Origin: Zhihengliuella sp. ISTPL4
Lineage (GTDB): Bacteria > Actinomycetota > Actinomycetes > Actinomycetales > Microbacteriaceae
Assembly: GCF_002848265.1 (NCBI RefSeq)
Contig: NZ_CP025422.1
Span: 1,178,001-1,242,000, forward strand
DNA length: 64,000 nucleotides
Direction: 5' to 3'
Of this stretch, positions 53,220 through 62,891 are shown in pieces. The notes under the pieces were generated by a model. The model saw only the letters and a program-made list of their open reading frames with translations. It was not told the origin of the DNA and ran no database searches. The stretch's first letter is position 1; the number at the start of each line of letters is the position of its first letter. Position numbers and translations under genes: made by a program.

Positions 53220-53950
53220 CCTTCGGCGGAGGTTTCCGGTGGCAGCGGCTCGACGAGGGCTTCGCGGAGGGCCTCGAGCTCGGCGTCCGTCATGCCGTTC
53301 GCACGGAGGTAGCCGGCCGCCGAACCCCAGCGCTCGTCCACCTGCGCGAGGAGGCGCCGCATCACTTCCGCCGGCGAGCGGGTGGCCAGATCGACGGCGT
53401 GCACCGCCTCGGGGTGCTGTGCCCGAAGGTACGCGGCGATGCGCTGCGACCGCTCGACAGGGAGCTGCGACTCGGTGAGGGCGTAGTCGGCGATGACCGC
53501 TTCCCTGTCCGCGGCGACCGCGGAGAGCGCCAGCGCGACCGTCACCCCGGTCCTGTCCTTGCCGACGGTGCAGTGCACCAGGGTCGGCTCCCCCACGGCG
53601 ATCACCCGGACGGCGGCGACGAGTCGCTCGCCGCTCTCCTCCAGCAGGTGCAGGTACAGGTCATCGAGACTGGTATCGGATTCGAAGAAGGAGCGCACGG
53701 AGCCGAGGAACAGTGGGAGATGGGTCGTCTCCGGTCCCTCGATCTCGCTCGGTTCCGCGGCGACCTCCTCACCGTCGCGGAGGTCGACGATGTGACGGAC
53801 CGTCGACCGCAGGAGCGCCGCACCGTTCGTCGTCGCTGTGGAGAGCTGCCCTGACCGCAGCAGGACGCCGCGGCGGATGCGTCCGCCCTCCGCGGGGATC
53901 CCGCCGACGTCCCGGACGTTCGTGACGCCCTCGACGTCGAGGATCGTCAC
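53216..53950 (-). CDS. Tyrosine-protein phosphatase, Y_phosphatase3 type
   Basis: A 244-residue dual-specificity-like phosphatase. It has the TNVRDVGGIPA start, DLRDGEE (57-63) and catalytic HCTVGKDRTG (126-135) with Cys127. The LRSGQLS segment is family-typical. GTG at 53950 shares GTGA with the upstream AhpD-like gene stop. Targets are unknown. Confidence 0.9.
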   Translation of the reverse strand: MTILDVEGVTNVRDVGGIPAEGGRIRRGVLLRSGQLSTATTNGAALLRSTVRHIVDLRDGEEVAAEPSEIEGPETTHLPLFLGSVRSFFESDTSLDDLYLHLLEESGERLVAAVRVIAVGEPTLVHCTVGKDRTGVTVALALSAVAADREAVIADYALTESQLPVERSQRIAAYLRAQHPEAVHAVDLATRSPAEVMRRLLAQVDERWGSAAGYLRANGMTDAELEALREALVEPLPPETSAEG

Positions 53951-54423
53951 GCGCCCGCCTGGGAGCCGCGCGGGGGCACGGGGTAGCGCCCGGCGATGAC
54001 GATGCGGTTGAAGGCGTTGATCGACACGCACGCCCAACTCAACGCGGCGTACTCTTTCTCGGTGAACACGCTCCCGACGAGGTCGTAGACATCATCGGAG
54101 ATGCCATCCTCCGCGATGAACGTGAAGGCTTCCGCCAGTTCCAGCGCAGCGCGCTCCCGATCGCTGAACACACCGCTCTCGCGCCACACGGCGATCTGGC
54201 TGATCGTGTCGGCGTCCAGGCCGGCGGCGACCGCACGGTCCACGTGGATCCGCGTGCAATAGCTGCAGCCGTTCAGCTGCGAGCAGTGGATCATGACGAT
54301 CTCCTTCAGGCGGTCGTCGATCCCGTTCTCGGCGCAGATCGTGCCGACCGTCTTCGAGAAGGCGTCGAGGGCCTGGTAGGCCGCAGGCTCCGTCTTGGAC
54401 AGGTGCACGCGCTGTTCGGTCAT
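53947..54423 (-). CDS. Carboxymuconolactone decarboxylase / AhpD-like protein
   Basis: A 158-residue all-helical protein with the AhpD redox motif CSYCTRIH (Cys53, Cys56, His60) after EIVMIHCSQLNG. Family members reduce peroxides through the Cys pair. GGAGGT is directly against the ATG, too close to serve it. TATCAT 6 nt upstream fits a leaderless start. The tyrosine phosphatase follows with overlap. The 177-nt gap to the right holds no clear gene. Confidence 0.9.
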   Translation of the reverse strand: MTEQRVHLSKTEPAAYQALDAFSKTVGTICAENGIDDRLKEIVMIHCSQLNGCSYCTRIHVDRAVAAGLDADTISQIAVWRESGVFSDRERAALELAEAFTFIAEDGISDDVYDLVGSVFTEKEYAALSWACVSINAFNRIVIAGRYPVPPRGSQAGA

Positions 54424-54600
54424 ACCTCCATGATATTCGGCACCGAAGGCAGGAGACGGTCCAGGACAGGCAGCACCGAAATACACGATGCCAACCTCTG
54501 AACCCGGACTCTCCGCATATTGCTGTGACGACACCGGTAAACCGTTGTCACTTTGCTCCCGCATTTCCCGCGAAGTCGAAACGGGGCGCAGAATAGCCGC

Positions 54601-55518
54601 GTGGCGATCGACACCAGCGAGTTCTCCTATCTTCCCGCACAGGCCGACGCGATCGGCGTTCCGCTTCCGACCGTGGAACGCCTGACGCTCCCCCTCGCCG
54701 AGGGCCGCATCGTGAGCGGGCTGCGCTTCGGGTCCGAGCCGCCGCGCATCACCCTGCTGCACGGCGCCGGGTTGAACGCTCACACGTGGGACACCACGGC
54801 GCTGGCGCTGGGGCAGCCGCTTCTGGCCATCGACCTCGCCGGACACGGCGACTCCTCCTGGCGCGACGACGCGGACTACTCCCCGCGCACGCTCGCCACC
54901 GACGTCGTCGCGGCCCTGGACGCGTGGGTCTCCTCGCCGCAGATCCTGGTGGGACAGTCGCTCGGCGGTCTCACCGGCGCTGCTGTCGCCGCGGCCCGGC
55001 CCGACCTCGTGGCCGCTCTGATCGTCGTCGACATCACCCCCGGGATCGACGTGTCCGCCGGGCCCGCGGCGCTCCGGGAGTTCTACGCCGGGCCCACGGA
55101 CTTCGCGACCCGCGACGAGCTCGTCGATAAGGCGATGGCCCTGGGGTTCGGCGGCACTCGCCCCGAGACCGAGCGCGGCGTCTTCCTGAACACCCGTGTC
55201 CGCGCGGACGGCCGCGTCGAGTGGAAGCACCACTTCGCCCACCTCGCCGCCACCGCTCTGGCCGCACACGACCCCGGCACCGCGACGGCGCCGTCCGTCC
55301 TGCATGAGACCGGCTGGGACGATCTGGCGGCGGTCACCGCGCCCGTCACGCTCGTCCGCGCGGAGCGCGGTTTCGTCAGTGCTGCGGATGCGGAGGAGTT
55401 CCGGCGTCGCCTTCCGGAGGCGCGGGTCGTCACCCTGGACGCCACTCACAATGTGCAGGAGACGGCGCCGAGAGATCTCGCCGCGCTGGTCGCCTCCACC
55501 GCCGCGGCCGGAATATGA
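54601..55518 (+). CDS. Alpha/beta hydrolase
   Basis: A 305-residue hydrolase with LLHGAGLNAHTWD (53-64), DLAGHGDSSW, the nucleophile elbow GQSLGG (Ser120) and a C-terminal DATHNVQE (His283). It resembles esterases or C-C hydrolases. Substrate unknown. GTG at 54601 is chosen because upstream codons lack similarity. An AATAGC stretch lies close before it. It is 92 bp from the ABC operon. Confidence 0.87.
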   Translation: MAIDTSEFSYLPAQADAIGVPLPTVERLTLPLAEGRIVSGLRFGSEPPRITLLHGAGLNAHTWDTTALALGQPLLAIDLAGHGDSSWRDDADYSPRTLATDVVAALDAWVSSPQILVGQSLGGLTGAAVAAARPDLVAALIVVDITPGIDVSAGPAALREFYAGPTDFATRDELVDKAMALGFGGTRPETERGVFLNTRVRADGRVEWKHHFAHLAATALAAHDPGTATAPSVLHETGWDDLAAVTAPVTLVRAERGFVSAADAEEFRRRLPEARVVTLDATHNVQETAPRDLAALVASTAAAGI

Positions 55519-55610
55519 CGTTCCGTTCCGCCCCAGCCCCGCACCTCCCTGCCCGACCCTAGGCTCGTCCCACCGGCACACAGCACCTGCCGCACCGAGA
55601 GGAAACACCC

Positions 55611-57128
55611 ATGTTCCGACGTCATCGACGCTTCGCGCTGATCTCTGCGCTCGCGGCCACCGCCGTGATCCTCAGTGCCTGCTCCGGCTCCGCGGCCCCT
55701 GCCCCGTCCGCAGGCGGCGAGCCCGACCCCGACGCCACCCTGCACGTCGGTCTCGTGCTCGAGCCCACCAACCTCGACATCCGGCACACCAGCGGTGCCG
55801 CGCTCGAGCAGATCCTCATCGACAACATCTATGAAGGACTGGTCAGCCGCACCCAGGAGAACGAGATCGTCGAGCGGCTCGCCTCGGAGTACGAGGTGTC
55901 GGACGACGGCCTCACGTACACCTTCACCCTCAACGACGGCATCACCTTCCACGACGGCTCGCCCCTGACCTCCGCCGACGTCGTGGCGTCGTACGAGACC
56001 GTCCGCACCGATGACACGGTGCAGGGCAACGCGGAGTTCGCGTCCGTCTCGTCGATCTCGGCTCCCGACGACACGACCGTCGAGATCGTGCTCTCCGAGC
56101 CGAACCAGAACTTCCTCTTCTCGCTCACCGGCCCGGCCGGCCTCGTCTTCAAGAAGGGCGACACCACCGACCTGAAGACCGCGGAGAATGGCACCGGGCC
56201 CTTCACGCTCACGCGCTGGAACAAGGGCAGCACGATCACCTTCGCCCGCAACGACGAGTACTGGGGCGAGCCGGCCGGCGTCGCCGAGGTCGAGTTCCAG
56301 TACATCCCCGACTTCACGGCCGGCGTGAACGCCGCTCTCGCCGGCGACGTCGACGTGCTCACGGCCGTGGACCCGAACCTGGCTCCGCAGCTCGAGGACT
56401 CGGGGGACTTCAGCCTCACGACGGGCCGCACGACCGACAAGGCCACGCTCGCCTTCAACAACAAGAAGGCGCCGCTGGACGACGTCCGGGTGCGCGAGGC
56501 CCTGCGCCTGGCGATCGACCACGAAGCGCTCATCGAGGCCGTCGGCGCCGGCACGCCGTTGTACGGCCCCATCCCCGAGCTCGACCCCGGCTACGAGGAC
56601 CTCTCCGACGTCATCTCCTACGACCCCGAGCGGGCCAAGGAACTGCTCGCCGAGGCGGGCCAGGAGGACCTCGACCTCACGCTGACCATCCCGTCGTTCT
56701 ATGGCACCACCGTCCCGAAGGTGCTCATCTCGGACTTCGACACGGTGGGCGTGAACCTCGAGGTCGATTCCGTGGAGTTCCCGACCTGGCTCGAGGACGT
56801 GTACACCAACAAGGACTACGACCTCAGCTTCGTCCTGCACGTCGAGCCGCGGGACTTCGGCAACTTCGCCAACCCGGACTACTACTTCGGCTACGACAAC
56901 GCCGAGGTGCAGGACCTCTACGCGCAGGCCCTGGCGGAGGTCGACGCGGACGCCTCCGCGCAGCTCCTCGCCGAGGCCGCCCGCATCGTCTCCGAGGACC
57001 ACGCGGCCGACTGGCTCTACAACGGCCAGACGATCACCGCCGTGAGCCCGCTCGTCAGCGGCTTCCCGGAGGACTCGATCAACTCCCGCATCAACCTCGC
57101 GGGTGTGACCGTCTCCGCCGCGAGCTGA
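55611..57128 (+). CDS. Peptide-type ABC transporter substrate-binding lipoprotein
   Basis: A 505-residue extracellular binding protein of the SBP family 5 (oligopeptide/nickel). The lipobox LSAC places the lipidated Cys at 24. LHVGLVLEPTNLDIRHTSG and DGITFHDGSPLTSADVVAS are typical. TAGGCT (55560-55565) is the likely -10. The ATG has GAGAGGAA 6 nt upstream. The ligand is unknown. It heads a complete importer operon. Confidence 0.95.
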   Translation: MFRRHRRFALISALAATAVILSACSGSAAPAPSAGGEPDPDATLHVGLVLEPTNLDIRHTSGAALEQILIDNIYEGLVSRTQENEIVERLASEYEVSDDGLTYTFTLNDGITFHDGSPLTSADVVASYETVRTDDTVQGNAEFASVSSISAPDDTTVEIVLSEPNQNFLFSLTGPAGLVFKKGDTTDLKTAENGTGPFTLTRWNKGSTITFARNDEYWGEPAGVAEVEFQYIPDFTAGVNAALAGDVDVLTAVDPNLAPQLEDSGDFSLTTGRTTDKATLAFNNKKAPLDDVRVREALRLAIDHEALIEAVGAGTPLYGPIPELDPGYEDLSDVISYDPERAKELLAEAGQEDLDLTLTIPSFYGTTVPKVLISDFDTVGVNLEVDSVEFPTWLEDVYTNKDYDLSFVLHVEPRDFGNFANPDYYFGYDNAEVQDLYAQALAEVDADASAQLLAEAARIVSEDHAADWLYNGQTITAVSPLVSGFPEDSINSRINLAGVTVSAAS

Positions 57129-57144
57129 CGACGGCCGACTCTCC

Positions 57145-58095
57145 GTGCTGCGTTACGCGCTCGTCCGAGGGGCCCTGCTGATCGCAGGGCTCCTCGTGTC
57201 GAGCGCGCTCATCTTCCTCACGCTGCGTGTGTTCCCCGGCGACGTCGCGCAGTTGATCGCGGGCACGCAGGCCTCGCCCGCCGAGGTCGAGGCCCTGCGG
57301 GAGTCGCTGGGCCTGAACCAGCCGCTGCTCGCGCAGTACGCCGACTGGATCAGCGGCATCCTCCGCGGTGACCTCGGCACCTCCCTGCTCTCCGGTGCGT
57401 CCGTCGGTGAGGAGCTTCTACTGAAGGCGCAGGTGACCGTCCCCCTGGGGATCATGTCGCTGGCGATCGCCGTGCTGATCGCGGTGCCGTTCGGGATCCT
57501 CGCCGCCCTGCGTCGCGGCCACCGCGACGGCACCGCGCTCAGCGTCGGCGCGCAGGCGCTCGCGGCGGTGCCCGTCGTGTGGGCCGGAATGATGCTGATC
57601 GTGGTCTTCTCCGTCTGGCTGGGCTGGCTGCCACCGCAGGGCTTCCCCCGCACCGGCTGGTCGACGCCCGGTCGGGCGATCGAGGCGCTGCTGCTGCCCG
57701 CCCTCACGATCGGCATCGTCGAGGGTGCGATGCTGATGCGCTTCGTGCGCAGCGCGACCCTGCAGGCGGCCGGACAGGACTTCGTGCGCACCGCGGCCGC
57801 CAAGGGGCTCACCAAGACCCGCGCCCTCATCCAGCACGGGATCCCGGCGGTCGGGCTCTCCATCATCACGGTCCTCGGCCTCCAGGTCGCCGGGATCATC
57901 GTCGGCTCGGTCGTGATCGAGCAGCTGTTCACCCTCCCGGGTATCGGCCGCATGCTCGTGACCGACGTCGGCACCCGCGACCTCGTCAAGGTGCAGAGCG
58001 AGCTGCTCGTGCTGACCGGCTTCGTGCTGGTGGTCGGCTTCCTCGTGGACCTGCTGCACCGCGCGATCGACCCTCGACAGCGGGAGGCCGCATGA
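57145..58095 (+). CDS. ABC transporter permease, DppB type
   Basis: A 316-residue inner-membrane subunit with six helices. It has the GDLGTSLLSG segment and the EAA loop RTAAAKGLTKTRALIQHGIPA (in part 212-232). GTG at 57145. The stop overlaps the next permease by 4 bp (ATGA). Confidence 0.95.
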   Translation: MLRYALVRGALLIAGLLVSSALIFLTLRVFPGDVAQLIAGTQASPAEVEALRESLGLNQPLLAQYADWISGILRGDLGTSLLSGASVGEELLLKAQVTVPLGIMSLAIAVLIAVPFGILAALRRGHRDGTALSVGAQALAAVPVVWAGMMLIVVFSVWLGWLPPQGFPRTGWSTPGRAIEALLLPALTIGIVEGAMLMRFVRSATLQAAGQDFVRTAAAKGLTKTRALIQHGIPAVGLSIITVLGLQVAGIIVGSVVIEQLFTLPGIGRMLVTDVGTRDLVKVQSELLVLTGFVLVVGFLVDLLHRAIDPRQREAA

Positions 58096-58961
58096 GCGCG
58101 CGTTGGTTCCCCCGGTTGTGGCGGACCTCGACCGGCCGCTTCGGACTGATCGTCATCGGCATCGTCGCCCTGGCGGCCGTCGTGTCGCTCTTCTGGACGC
58201 CGTTCGACCCGCGGGCCTCGAACATCGGCGACCGCTGGTTGCCGCCGAGCTGGCCGCACCTGCTCGGCACGGACGACACCGGGCGCGACATCCTGAGCCT
58301 CCTCATGGCCGGGGCGCGGACGACCGTGTTCGTCAGCGTGGGTGCCGGACTCGTCGCGACGCTCGTGGGCATCGCCCTCGCCGCCCTCGGCGCCCTGACC
58401 ACCCGCCTCGTCCGGGAGACGGTGGCCGTGCTCGTCGACATCCTCATCGCCTTCCCCGTGCTGCTGATCGCGATGATGATCTCGTCGGTGTGGGGCGGTT
58501 CGCTCTGGGTCGTGATCTGGGCCGTGGGGATCGGGTTCGGCGTGAACATCGCGCGAGTCACGCGCCCGGAGCTGCGCCGCGTGCAGCAGAGCGACTTCGT
58601 GCTGGCCGCTCGCGCCTCGGGGCTCACCCCCGCGCAGAGCCTCGTCCGTCACCTCCTCCCGAACGTGGCGCCGGTGTTCATCGTGCAGCTCTCGTGGTCG
58701 ATGGCCGTGGCCGTCCTCGCCGAGGCGGGCCTGTCGTACCTCGGCTTCGGAGCCTCGGTCGTGGAACCGAGCTGGGGGCTGCTGCTCGCGGACCTCCAGC
58801 GCTACATCGGCGTGCATCCGCTCACCGTGATCTGGCCGGGCCTGACGATCACCCTCACCGTGCTCGCCCTCAACCTGCTCGGCGACGGGCTGCGCGAGGC
58901 CACGGATCCCACTCTGCGGCATCGCGCCGCCGAGACGCACACACCGGCGGTGGTCGCATGA
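58092..58961 (+). CDS. ABC transporter permease, DppC type
   Basis: A 289-residue permease with the HLLGTDDTGRDILS signature (56-69) of DppC/OppC and the EAA loop LAARASGLTPAQSLVRHLLPN (in part). It pairs with the preceding permease. ATG in ATGA overlap. The next overlap couples it to the first ATPase. Confidence 0.95.
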   Translation: MSARWFPRLWRTSTGRFGLIVIGIVALAAVVSLFWTPFDPRASNIGDRWLPPSWPHLLGTDDTGRDILSLLMAGARTTVFVSVGAGLVATLVGIALAALGALTTRLVRETVAVLVDILIAFPVLLIAMMISSVWGGSLWVVIWAVGIGFGVNIARVTRPELRRVQQSDFVLAARASGLTPAQSLVRHLLPNVAPVFIVQLSWSMAVAVLAEAGLSYLGFGASVVEPSWGLLLADLQRYIGVHPLTVIWPGLTITLTVLALNLLGDGLREATDPTLRHRAAETHTPAVVA

Positions 58962-59749
58962 GTCTGACGGTCGAGGATCTCGTCATCGAGATCGACGGAC
59001 GCCGCGTCGTCGACGGCGTCTCATTCCGGGTCCCCGACGGAACCCGCCTCGGCGTGATCGGTGAGTCGGGCTCCGGCAAGTCCCTCACGGCACTCGCCAT
59101 GCTCGGGCTCCTCCCGGACGGGGCGACAGCGCACGGGAGCATCCGGTGGGACGACACCGAGCTGATCGGGATGCCGGACCGCGAGCTCGCCCGACTGCGC
59201 GGCGACGACATCGGCATCGTGTTCCAGGAGCCCCGGACCGCGCTCAATCCGATCCGGACCGTCGGCCGGCAGATCGCGGAATCCATCCGGATCCACGAGG
59301 GCCTCGGGCGACGCGAGGCGCGCGATCGGGCGATCGCGGAAGCCGCCCGCGTCCGGCTTCCCGACCCGGAGACCATCGTCGATCGGTATCCGCACCAGCT
59401 CTCCGGGGGTCAGCGGCAGCGCGTGGCGATCGCGATGGCCCTCGCCTGCCGTCCGCGGCTGCTGATCGCGGACGAGCCCACGACGGCACTGGACGTGACG
59501 ATCCAGGCGGAGATCCTGTCGCTGCTGCTCCGGCTCGTGGCCGACGAGGGCATGTCGCTGCTGTTCATCACGCACGACCTCGCCGTGCTGTCCCAGGTCG
59601 CGACGGAGGGCGTGGTGCTGGAGCACGGTCGCGTCGCCGAGAGCGCCCCGGTGTCGCGACTGCTGACCGCACCCTCCTCGCCGGTCACGCAGGGCCTGCT
59701 GCGGGACGCGACCGCGACGCTCTGGCGTCCCGACGGAGGCACGGCATGA
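58958..59749 (+). CDS. ABC transporter ATP-binding protein, DppD type
   Basis: A 263-residue ATPase with Walker A GESGSGKS (35-42), Q-loop [10 protein letters not shown], signature LSGGQRQR and Walker [13 protein letters not shown]. The C-terminus is short; the Cys-rich iron-sulfur tail seen in some DppD is absent. ATG overlaps the permease stop. Confidence 0.95.
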   Translation: MSLTVEDLVIEIDGRRVVDGVSFRVPDGTRLGVIGESGSGKSLTALAMLGLLPDGATAHGSIRWDDTELIGMPDRELARLRGDDIGIVFQEPRTALNPIRTVGRQIAESIRIHEGLGRREARDRAIAEAARVRLPDPETIVDRYPHQLSGGQRQRVAIAMALACRPRLLIADEPTTALDVTIQAEILSLLLRLVADEGMSLLFITHDLAVLSQVATEGVVLEHGRVAESAPVSRLLTAPSSPVTQGLLRDATATLWRPDGGTA

Positions 59750-60534
59750 GCCTGATCGAAGCACGGGGGCTGCGACGGGACTTCGTCCTGCCGAAGCGGA
59801 CGGCGTTCGAGCGCACGCGGCGGCAGACGGCGCTGGAACCGACCGACCTCGATGTCCCCGAGGGCGCCGCCGTCGGCATCATCGGCGAGTCCGGTTCCGG
59901 GAAGTCGACCCTCGTGCGGCTCCTGCTCGGGCTCGACCGTCCGACCGCGGGAACCGTGTCGGTGGACGGCCGGACCGTCGATGCCACCGCCTCCGCACGG
60001 TCGCTCCACTGGCTGCGACGGCAGACCGGACTCGTCTTCCAGGACCCCTACGCCTCCCTCGACCCCCGGATGACCGCGGGACAGATCGTGCGGGAGCCGC
60101 TGTGGGCCCTCGGCATCGACGGAGATCATCGCGCCAGGGTACGAGAGGTCCTCGCCCAGGTCGGCCTCGACCCCGAGATGGGCGACCGGTACCCGCACGA
60201 GTTCTCCGGCGGCCAGCGGCAGCGGATCGCGCTCGCCCGCGCGCTGGTCCATCGTCCGCGGATCCTCGTGGGCGACGAGCCGCTGTCGGCGCTGGACGTC
60301 ACGGTGCGCGCCCAGATCCTCGAACTCCTCGCGGAGCTGCGGATCGCCGACGAGTTCACGCTGCTGCTCGTGTCGCACGACATCGGCGTGGTGCAGAACC
60401 TCTGCGACACGGTCATCGTCATGAAGGACGGCCGCATCGTCGAGCGCGGTCCCACGCGGGAGGTCCTCCTGCACCCGACGGCGGACTACACCCGCACGCT
60501 GCTCTCCGCGATCCCCGTCATCCCCGACGCCTGA
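59746..60534 (+). CDS. ABC transporter ATP-binding protein, DppF type
   Basis: A 262-residue ATPase with Walker A GESGSGKS (47-54), [12 protein letters not shown], signature FSGGQRQR and Walker [13 protein letters not shown]. It has Leu-Ser in place of the usual Thr/Val-Ser after DEP, common in DppF. ATG overlaps the previous stop by 4 bp. It ends the operon before the inverted repeat at 60540. Confidence 0.95.
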   Translation: MSLIEARGLRRDFVLPKRTAFERTRRQTALEPTDLDVPEGAAVGIIGESGSGKSTLVRLLLGLDRPTAGTVSVDGRTVDATASARSLHWLRRQTGLVFQDPYASLDPRMTAGQIVREPLWALGIDGDHRARVREVLAQVGLDPEMGDRYPHEFSGGQRQRIALARALVHRPRILVGDEPLSALDVTVRAQILELLAELRIADEFTLLLVSHDIGVVQNLCDTVIVMKDGRIVERGPTREVLLHPTADYTRTLLSAIPVIPDA

Positions 60535-60539
60535 TCGTC

Positions 60540-60615
60540 GACCCACCCCCTTGGGTGCCTCCCACCCCGTTGCGCGCGTCCGCAAGGGGCCGGGGCGCAC
60601 GCAAAGGGGTGGGTC
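60540..60615. repeat. Large imperfect inverted repeat between convergent genes
   Basis: Outer arms GACCCACCCC (60540-60549) and GGGGTGGGTC (60606-60615) enclose a second pair TTGCGCGCG/CGCACGCAA. The whole gap can fold into one long hairpin with two internal CACCCC motifs. It includes the acetyltransferase stop codon. It can end transcription in both directions. The nested CACCCCnTTGCG units resemble a repetitive extragenic element. Confidence 0.65.
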
Positions 60616-61228
60616 AGCGCGGGAAGAGCGAGAGTCGACGGCGAGGGCGGGAGGGGCGCAGCGCGCGGCGCAGGTAGACGGTGCCGAGGTCACGACCGAA
60701 CTTGCGGCCGACGCGCCCCATGCGACCGGCCTCCACGAAGCCGAGCTTCTCATGCAGTCTGATCGAGGCGTCCGCCCCTTGATCACTGACGACGGCGACC
60801 ATCTCGCGCAGCCCGCGCTGTTCGCAGGCGTCGATCAGGGCCTGCAGGAGAGCGGAGCCGAGTCCCTTCCCCGCCGCCCCGGGCCCGAGGTAGATCGAGT
60901 CCTCGACCGTGTACCGGTAGGCGTTCTTGCCCGCCCACGGCTGCGCGAGCGCATACCCGAGGACGGCGCCGGAGGGCGACACCGCCACCAGGAAGGGAAG
61001 GCCGAGCTGCTCCAGGAGCGCGAACTTGTCCCGCCAGTAGGGGACGCTGCTGCGGCGCTCGTCCAGGGTGACCGCCGAGTTGCTCACGAAGTGGTTGTAG
61101 ATCTCGCGCACGTGCGGAAGGTCCGCGGCCCTGGCGGGACGGATGGCGTACGAGAAGGTGTCCGGTGCGGAGGCCGGTCGCAGATGACGCGGCAGAACGC
61201 GGCGACGGTCCCCCGGCTCGAACTGCAT
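60614..61228 (-). CDS. GNAT acetyltransferase, phosphinothricin-acetyltransferase-like
   Basis: A 204-residue GNAT protein. [29 protein letters not shown] (in part), a [26 protein letters not shown] acetyl-CoA loop (in part) and [11 protein letters not shown] match phosphinothricin/methionine-sulfoximine type acetyltransferases. Substrate cannot be read from sequence. TAAGCT lies 6 nt before the ATG. It has a basic C-terminal tail. Confidence 0.9.
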   Translation of the reverse strand: MQFEPGDRRRVLPRHLRPASAPDTFSYAIRPARAADLPHVREIYNHFVSNSAVTLDERRSSVPYWRDKFALLEQLGLPFLVAVSPSGAVLGYALAQPWAGKNAYRYTVEDSIYLGPGAAGKGLGSALLQALIDACEQRGLREMVAVVSDQGADASIRLHEKLGFVEAGRMGRVGRKFGRDLGTVYLRRALRPSRPRRRLSLFPR

Positions 61229-61232
61229 GCGC

Positions 61233-61952
61233 TCAGCTTAGGGACCCGGATGCCTCGCCCTCCACCCGCCAGTCCACCGGTTCCGCGCCCAGTCCCTCCA
61301 GAAGCGCGTTCGCGCGGGAGAACGGCCGGGAGCCGAAGAAGCCACGGCTCGCGGAGAGAGGGGACGGATGCGCGGAGGCGATCACGGGGGTGTCGCCGAG
61401 AAGGGGCTGGAGATTCGCCGCGTCACGCCCCCAGAGGATCGCGACGAGCGGCTGCTCCCGGGCCACGAGGGTGCGGATCGCGAGCTCCGTCACCTGCTCC
61501 CATCCCCAGCCGCGGTGGGAGGCGGCCGCTCCGGGGCGCACCGTCAGGACGCGGTTGAGCAGCAGCACGCCCTGATCGCTCCACGCGGTGAGGTCGCCGT
61601 GCGGTGCGGGCGGCAGGCCGAGATCGGCCTCGCGCTCCTTGTAGATGTTCGTCAGGCTCCGCGGCAGCGGCCGCACATCGCGGTCCACGGCGAACGACAG
61701 CCCGATCGGGTGCCCCGGGGTGGGATAGGGGTCCTGACCCGTGATGAGGACGCGGACGTCGGCGAGCGGGCGCTGGAAGGCCCGCAGCACGTGCGGCCCC
61801 GCGGGGAGGTACCCGTTGCCCGCAGCCTGCTCGGCGCGCAGCCGCTCCCCGAGCGCCGTGATGGTGTCCTGCACGGGGACCAACGCCTCCGCCCACCCCG
61901 CGTCGATCAGTCCCTCGTCGGCGAGTTCCGCGAGGGTGCGTCCCCCGGTCAC
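61233..61952 (-). CDS. ung: Uracil-DNA glycosylase
   Basis: Removes uracil from DNA. The 239-residue family 1 enzyme has catalytic GQDPYP (Asp74), [12 protein letters not shown] and the minor-groove loop [17 protein letters not shown] (His195). GTG at 61952 lies in the GTGA overlap with the SDR stop, so it is coupled to it. Confidence 0.96.
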   Translation of the reverse strand: MTGGRTLAELADEGLIDAGWAEALVPVQDTITALGERLRAEQAAGNGYLPAGPHVLRAFQRPLADVRVLITGQDPYPTPGHPIGLSFAVDRDVRPLPRSLTNIYKEREADLGLPPAPHGDLTAWSDQGVLLLNRVLTVRPGAAASHRGWGWEQVTELAIRTLVAREQPLVAILWGRDAANLQPLLGDTPVIASAHPSPLSASRGFFGSRPFSRANALLEGLGAEPVDWRVEGEASGSLS

Positions 61953-62731
61953 TCGAGGGGCCGGACGCGCAGCGGGCCTCGCGCGAGCAGGTGCTGCGCC
62001 GACTGCGCGACGGGCCGCATCGTGATGAGGTCGAGGTTCACGTGGGCCGGGGCGTCCAGGGCGTAGGCGATGACGTCCGCCACGTCCTCGGCCAGGAGCG
62101 GCGCTTCGACCCCGGAATACACGGCCTCGGCGGCGACGGCGTCGCCCCCGAGCCGATTCAGCGTGAACTCCTCCGTGTGCACCATGCCCGGAGCGACCTC
62201 GGCCACCCGCAGGGGCTCGCCGTTCAGCTCCTGGCGCAGCGCCCGGACGAGCATCGCCTCGGCGGCCTTCGCAGCGTTGTACCCGGCGCCGCCCGGGTAG
62301 GCGGTCTGCGCGGCCGTCGAGGTCACGAAGAGGAGGTCGGCGTGACCGTCGGCGTCCGCGGCGCGACGCAGCATCGGCAGCAGACCCGCCACGAGACGCT
62401 GCGTGGCGAGCACGTTCGCGTCGTACATCCACTGCCAGTCGGCGAGCGCGGCGTCCTCGACACGGTCGGTGCCCCGCGCTCCGCCGGCGACCTGGACGAG
62501 GGCGTGCACCGGACCCGTGCGCTCCAGCTCGCCGAGGAGCGCCGCCACGGCCGCGTCGTCCGTCAGGTCGCAGGCGATCGTCGATGCCCCGGTCTCGGCG
62601 GACAGCGCGGCGAGCCGGTCCGCTCGACGGGCGACGCCGACGACGTCCCACCCCCGAGACCGCAGCACCCGCACCGTCGCCTGACCGATTCCGGAACTCG
62701 CACCTGTCACCACTGCACGTCTGTTGACCAT
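61949..62731 (-). CDS. Short-chain dehydrogenase/reductase
   Basis: A 260-residue SDR with TGASSGIG (9-16), catalytic Ser138, Tyr151 and Lys155 (YNAAK) and a PGMVHT segment. Substrate unknown. ATG at 62731 is 7 nt after TACGGT, preferred over the upstream GTG that would lie inside that hexamer. It leads a pair with ung. Confidence 0.93.
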   Translation of the reverse strand: MVNRRAVVTGASSGIGQATVRVLRSRGWDVVGVARRADRLAALSAETGASTIACDLTDDAAVAALLGELERTGPVHALVQVAGGARGTDRVEDAALADWQWMYDANVLATQRLVAGLLPMLRRAADADGHADLLFVTSTAAQTAYPGGAGYNAAKAAEAMLVRALRQELNGEPLRVAEVAPGMVHTEEFTLNRLGGDAVAAEAVYSGVEAPLLAEDVADVIAYALDAPAHVNLDLITMRPVAQSAQHLLARGPLRVRPLE

Positions 62732-62812
62732 GCCCTCCACCGTACGATGTCCGCGGAAGTTCCGCCCGTTCCCGGCCCCCGCGCCGTGTTACGTCACATT
62801 TCCCGGTCGTTG

Positions 62813-62839
62813 TTGACACGGCGCGATATTCCGTACTCT
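62813..62839 (+). promoter_or_regulatory. Promoter of metY
   Basis: TTGACA (62813-62818) and TACTCT (62834-62839) with a 15-nt spacer; TTGTTG at 62810-62815 gives an 18-nt alternative. The transcript would have a leader of about 46 nt. A GTTACGTCAC stretch lies upstream (62788-62797). No riboswitch fold is obvious in this short leader. Confidence 0.55.
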
Positions 62840-62891
62840 CGCTGCAAGGGCACCAGCCCATCCGACCTTCCGACCGTTCCAGGGGGAACAC

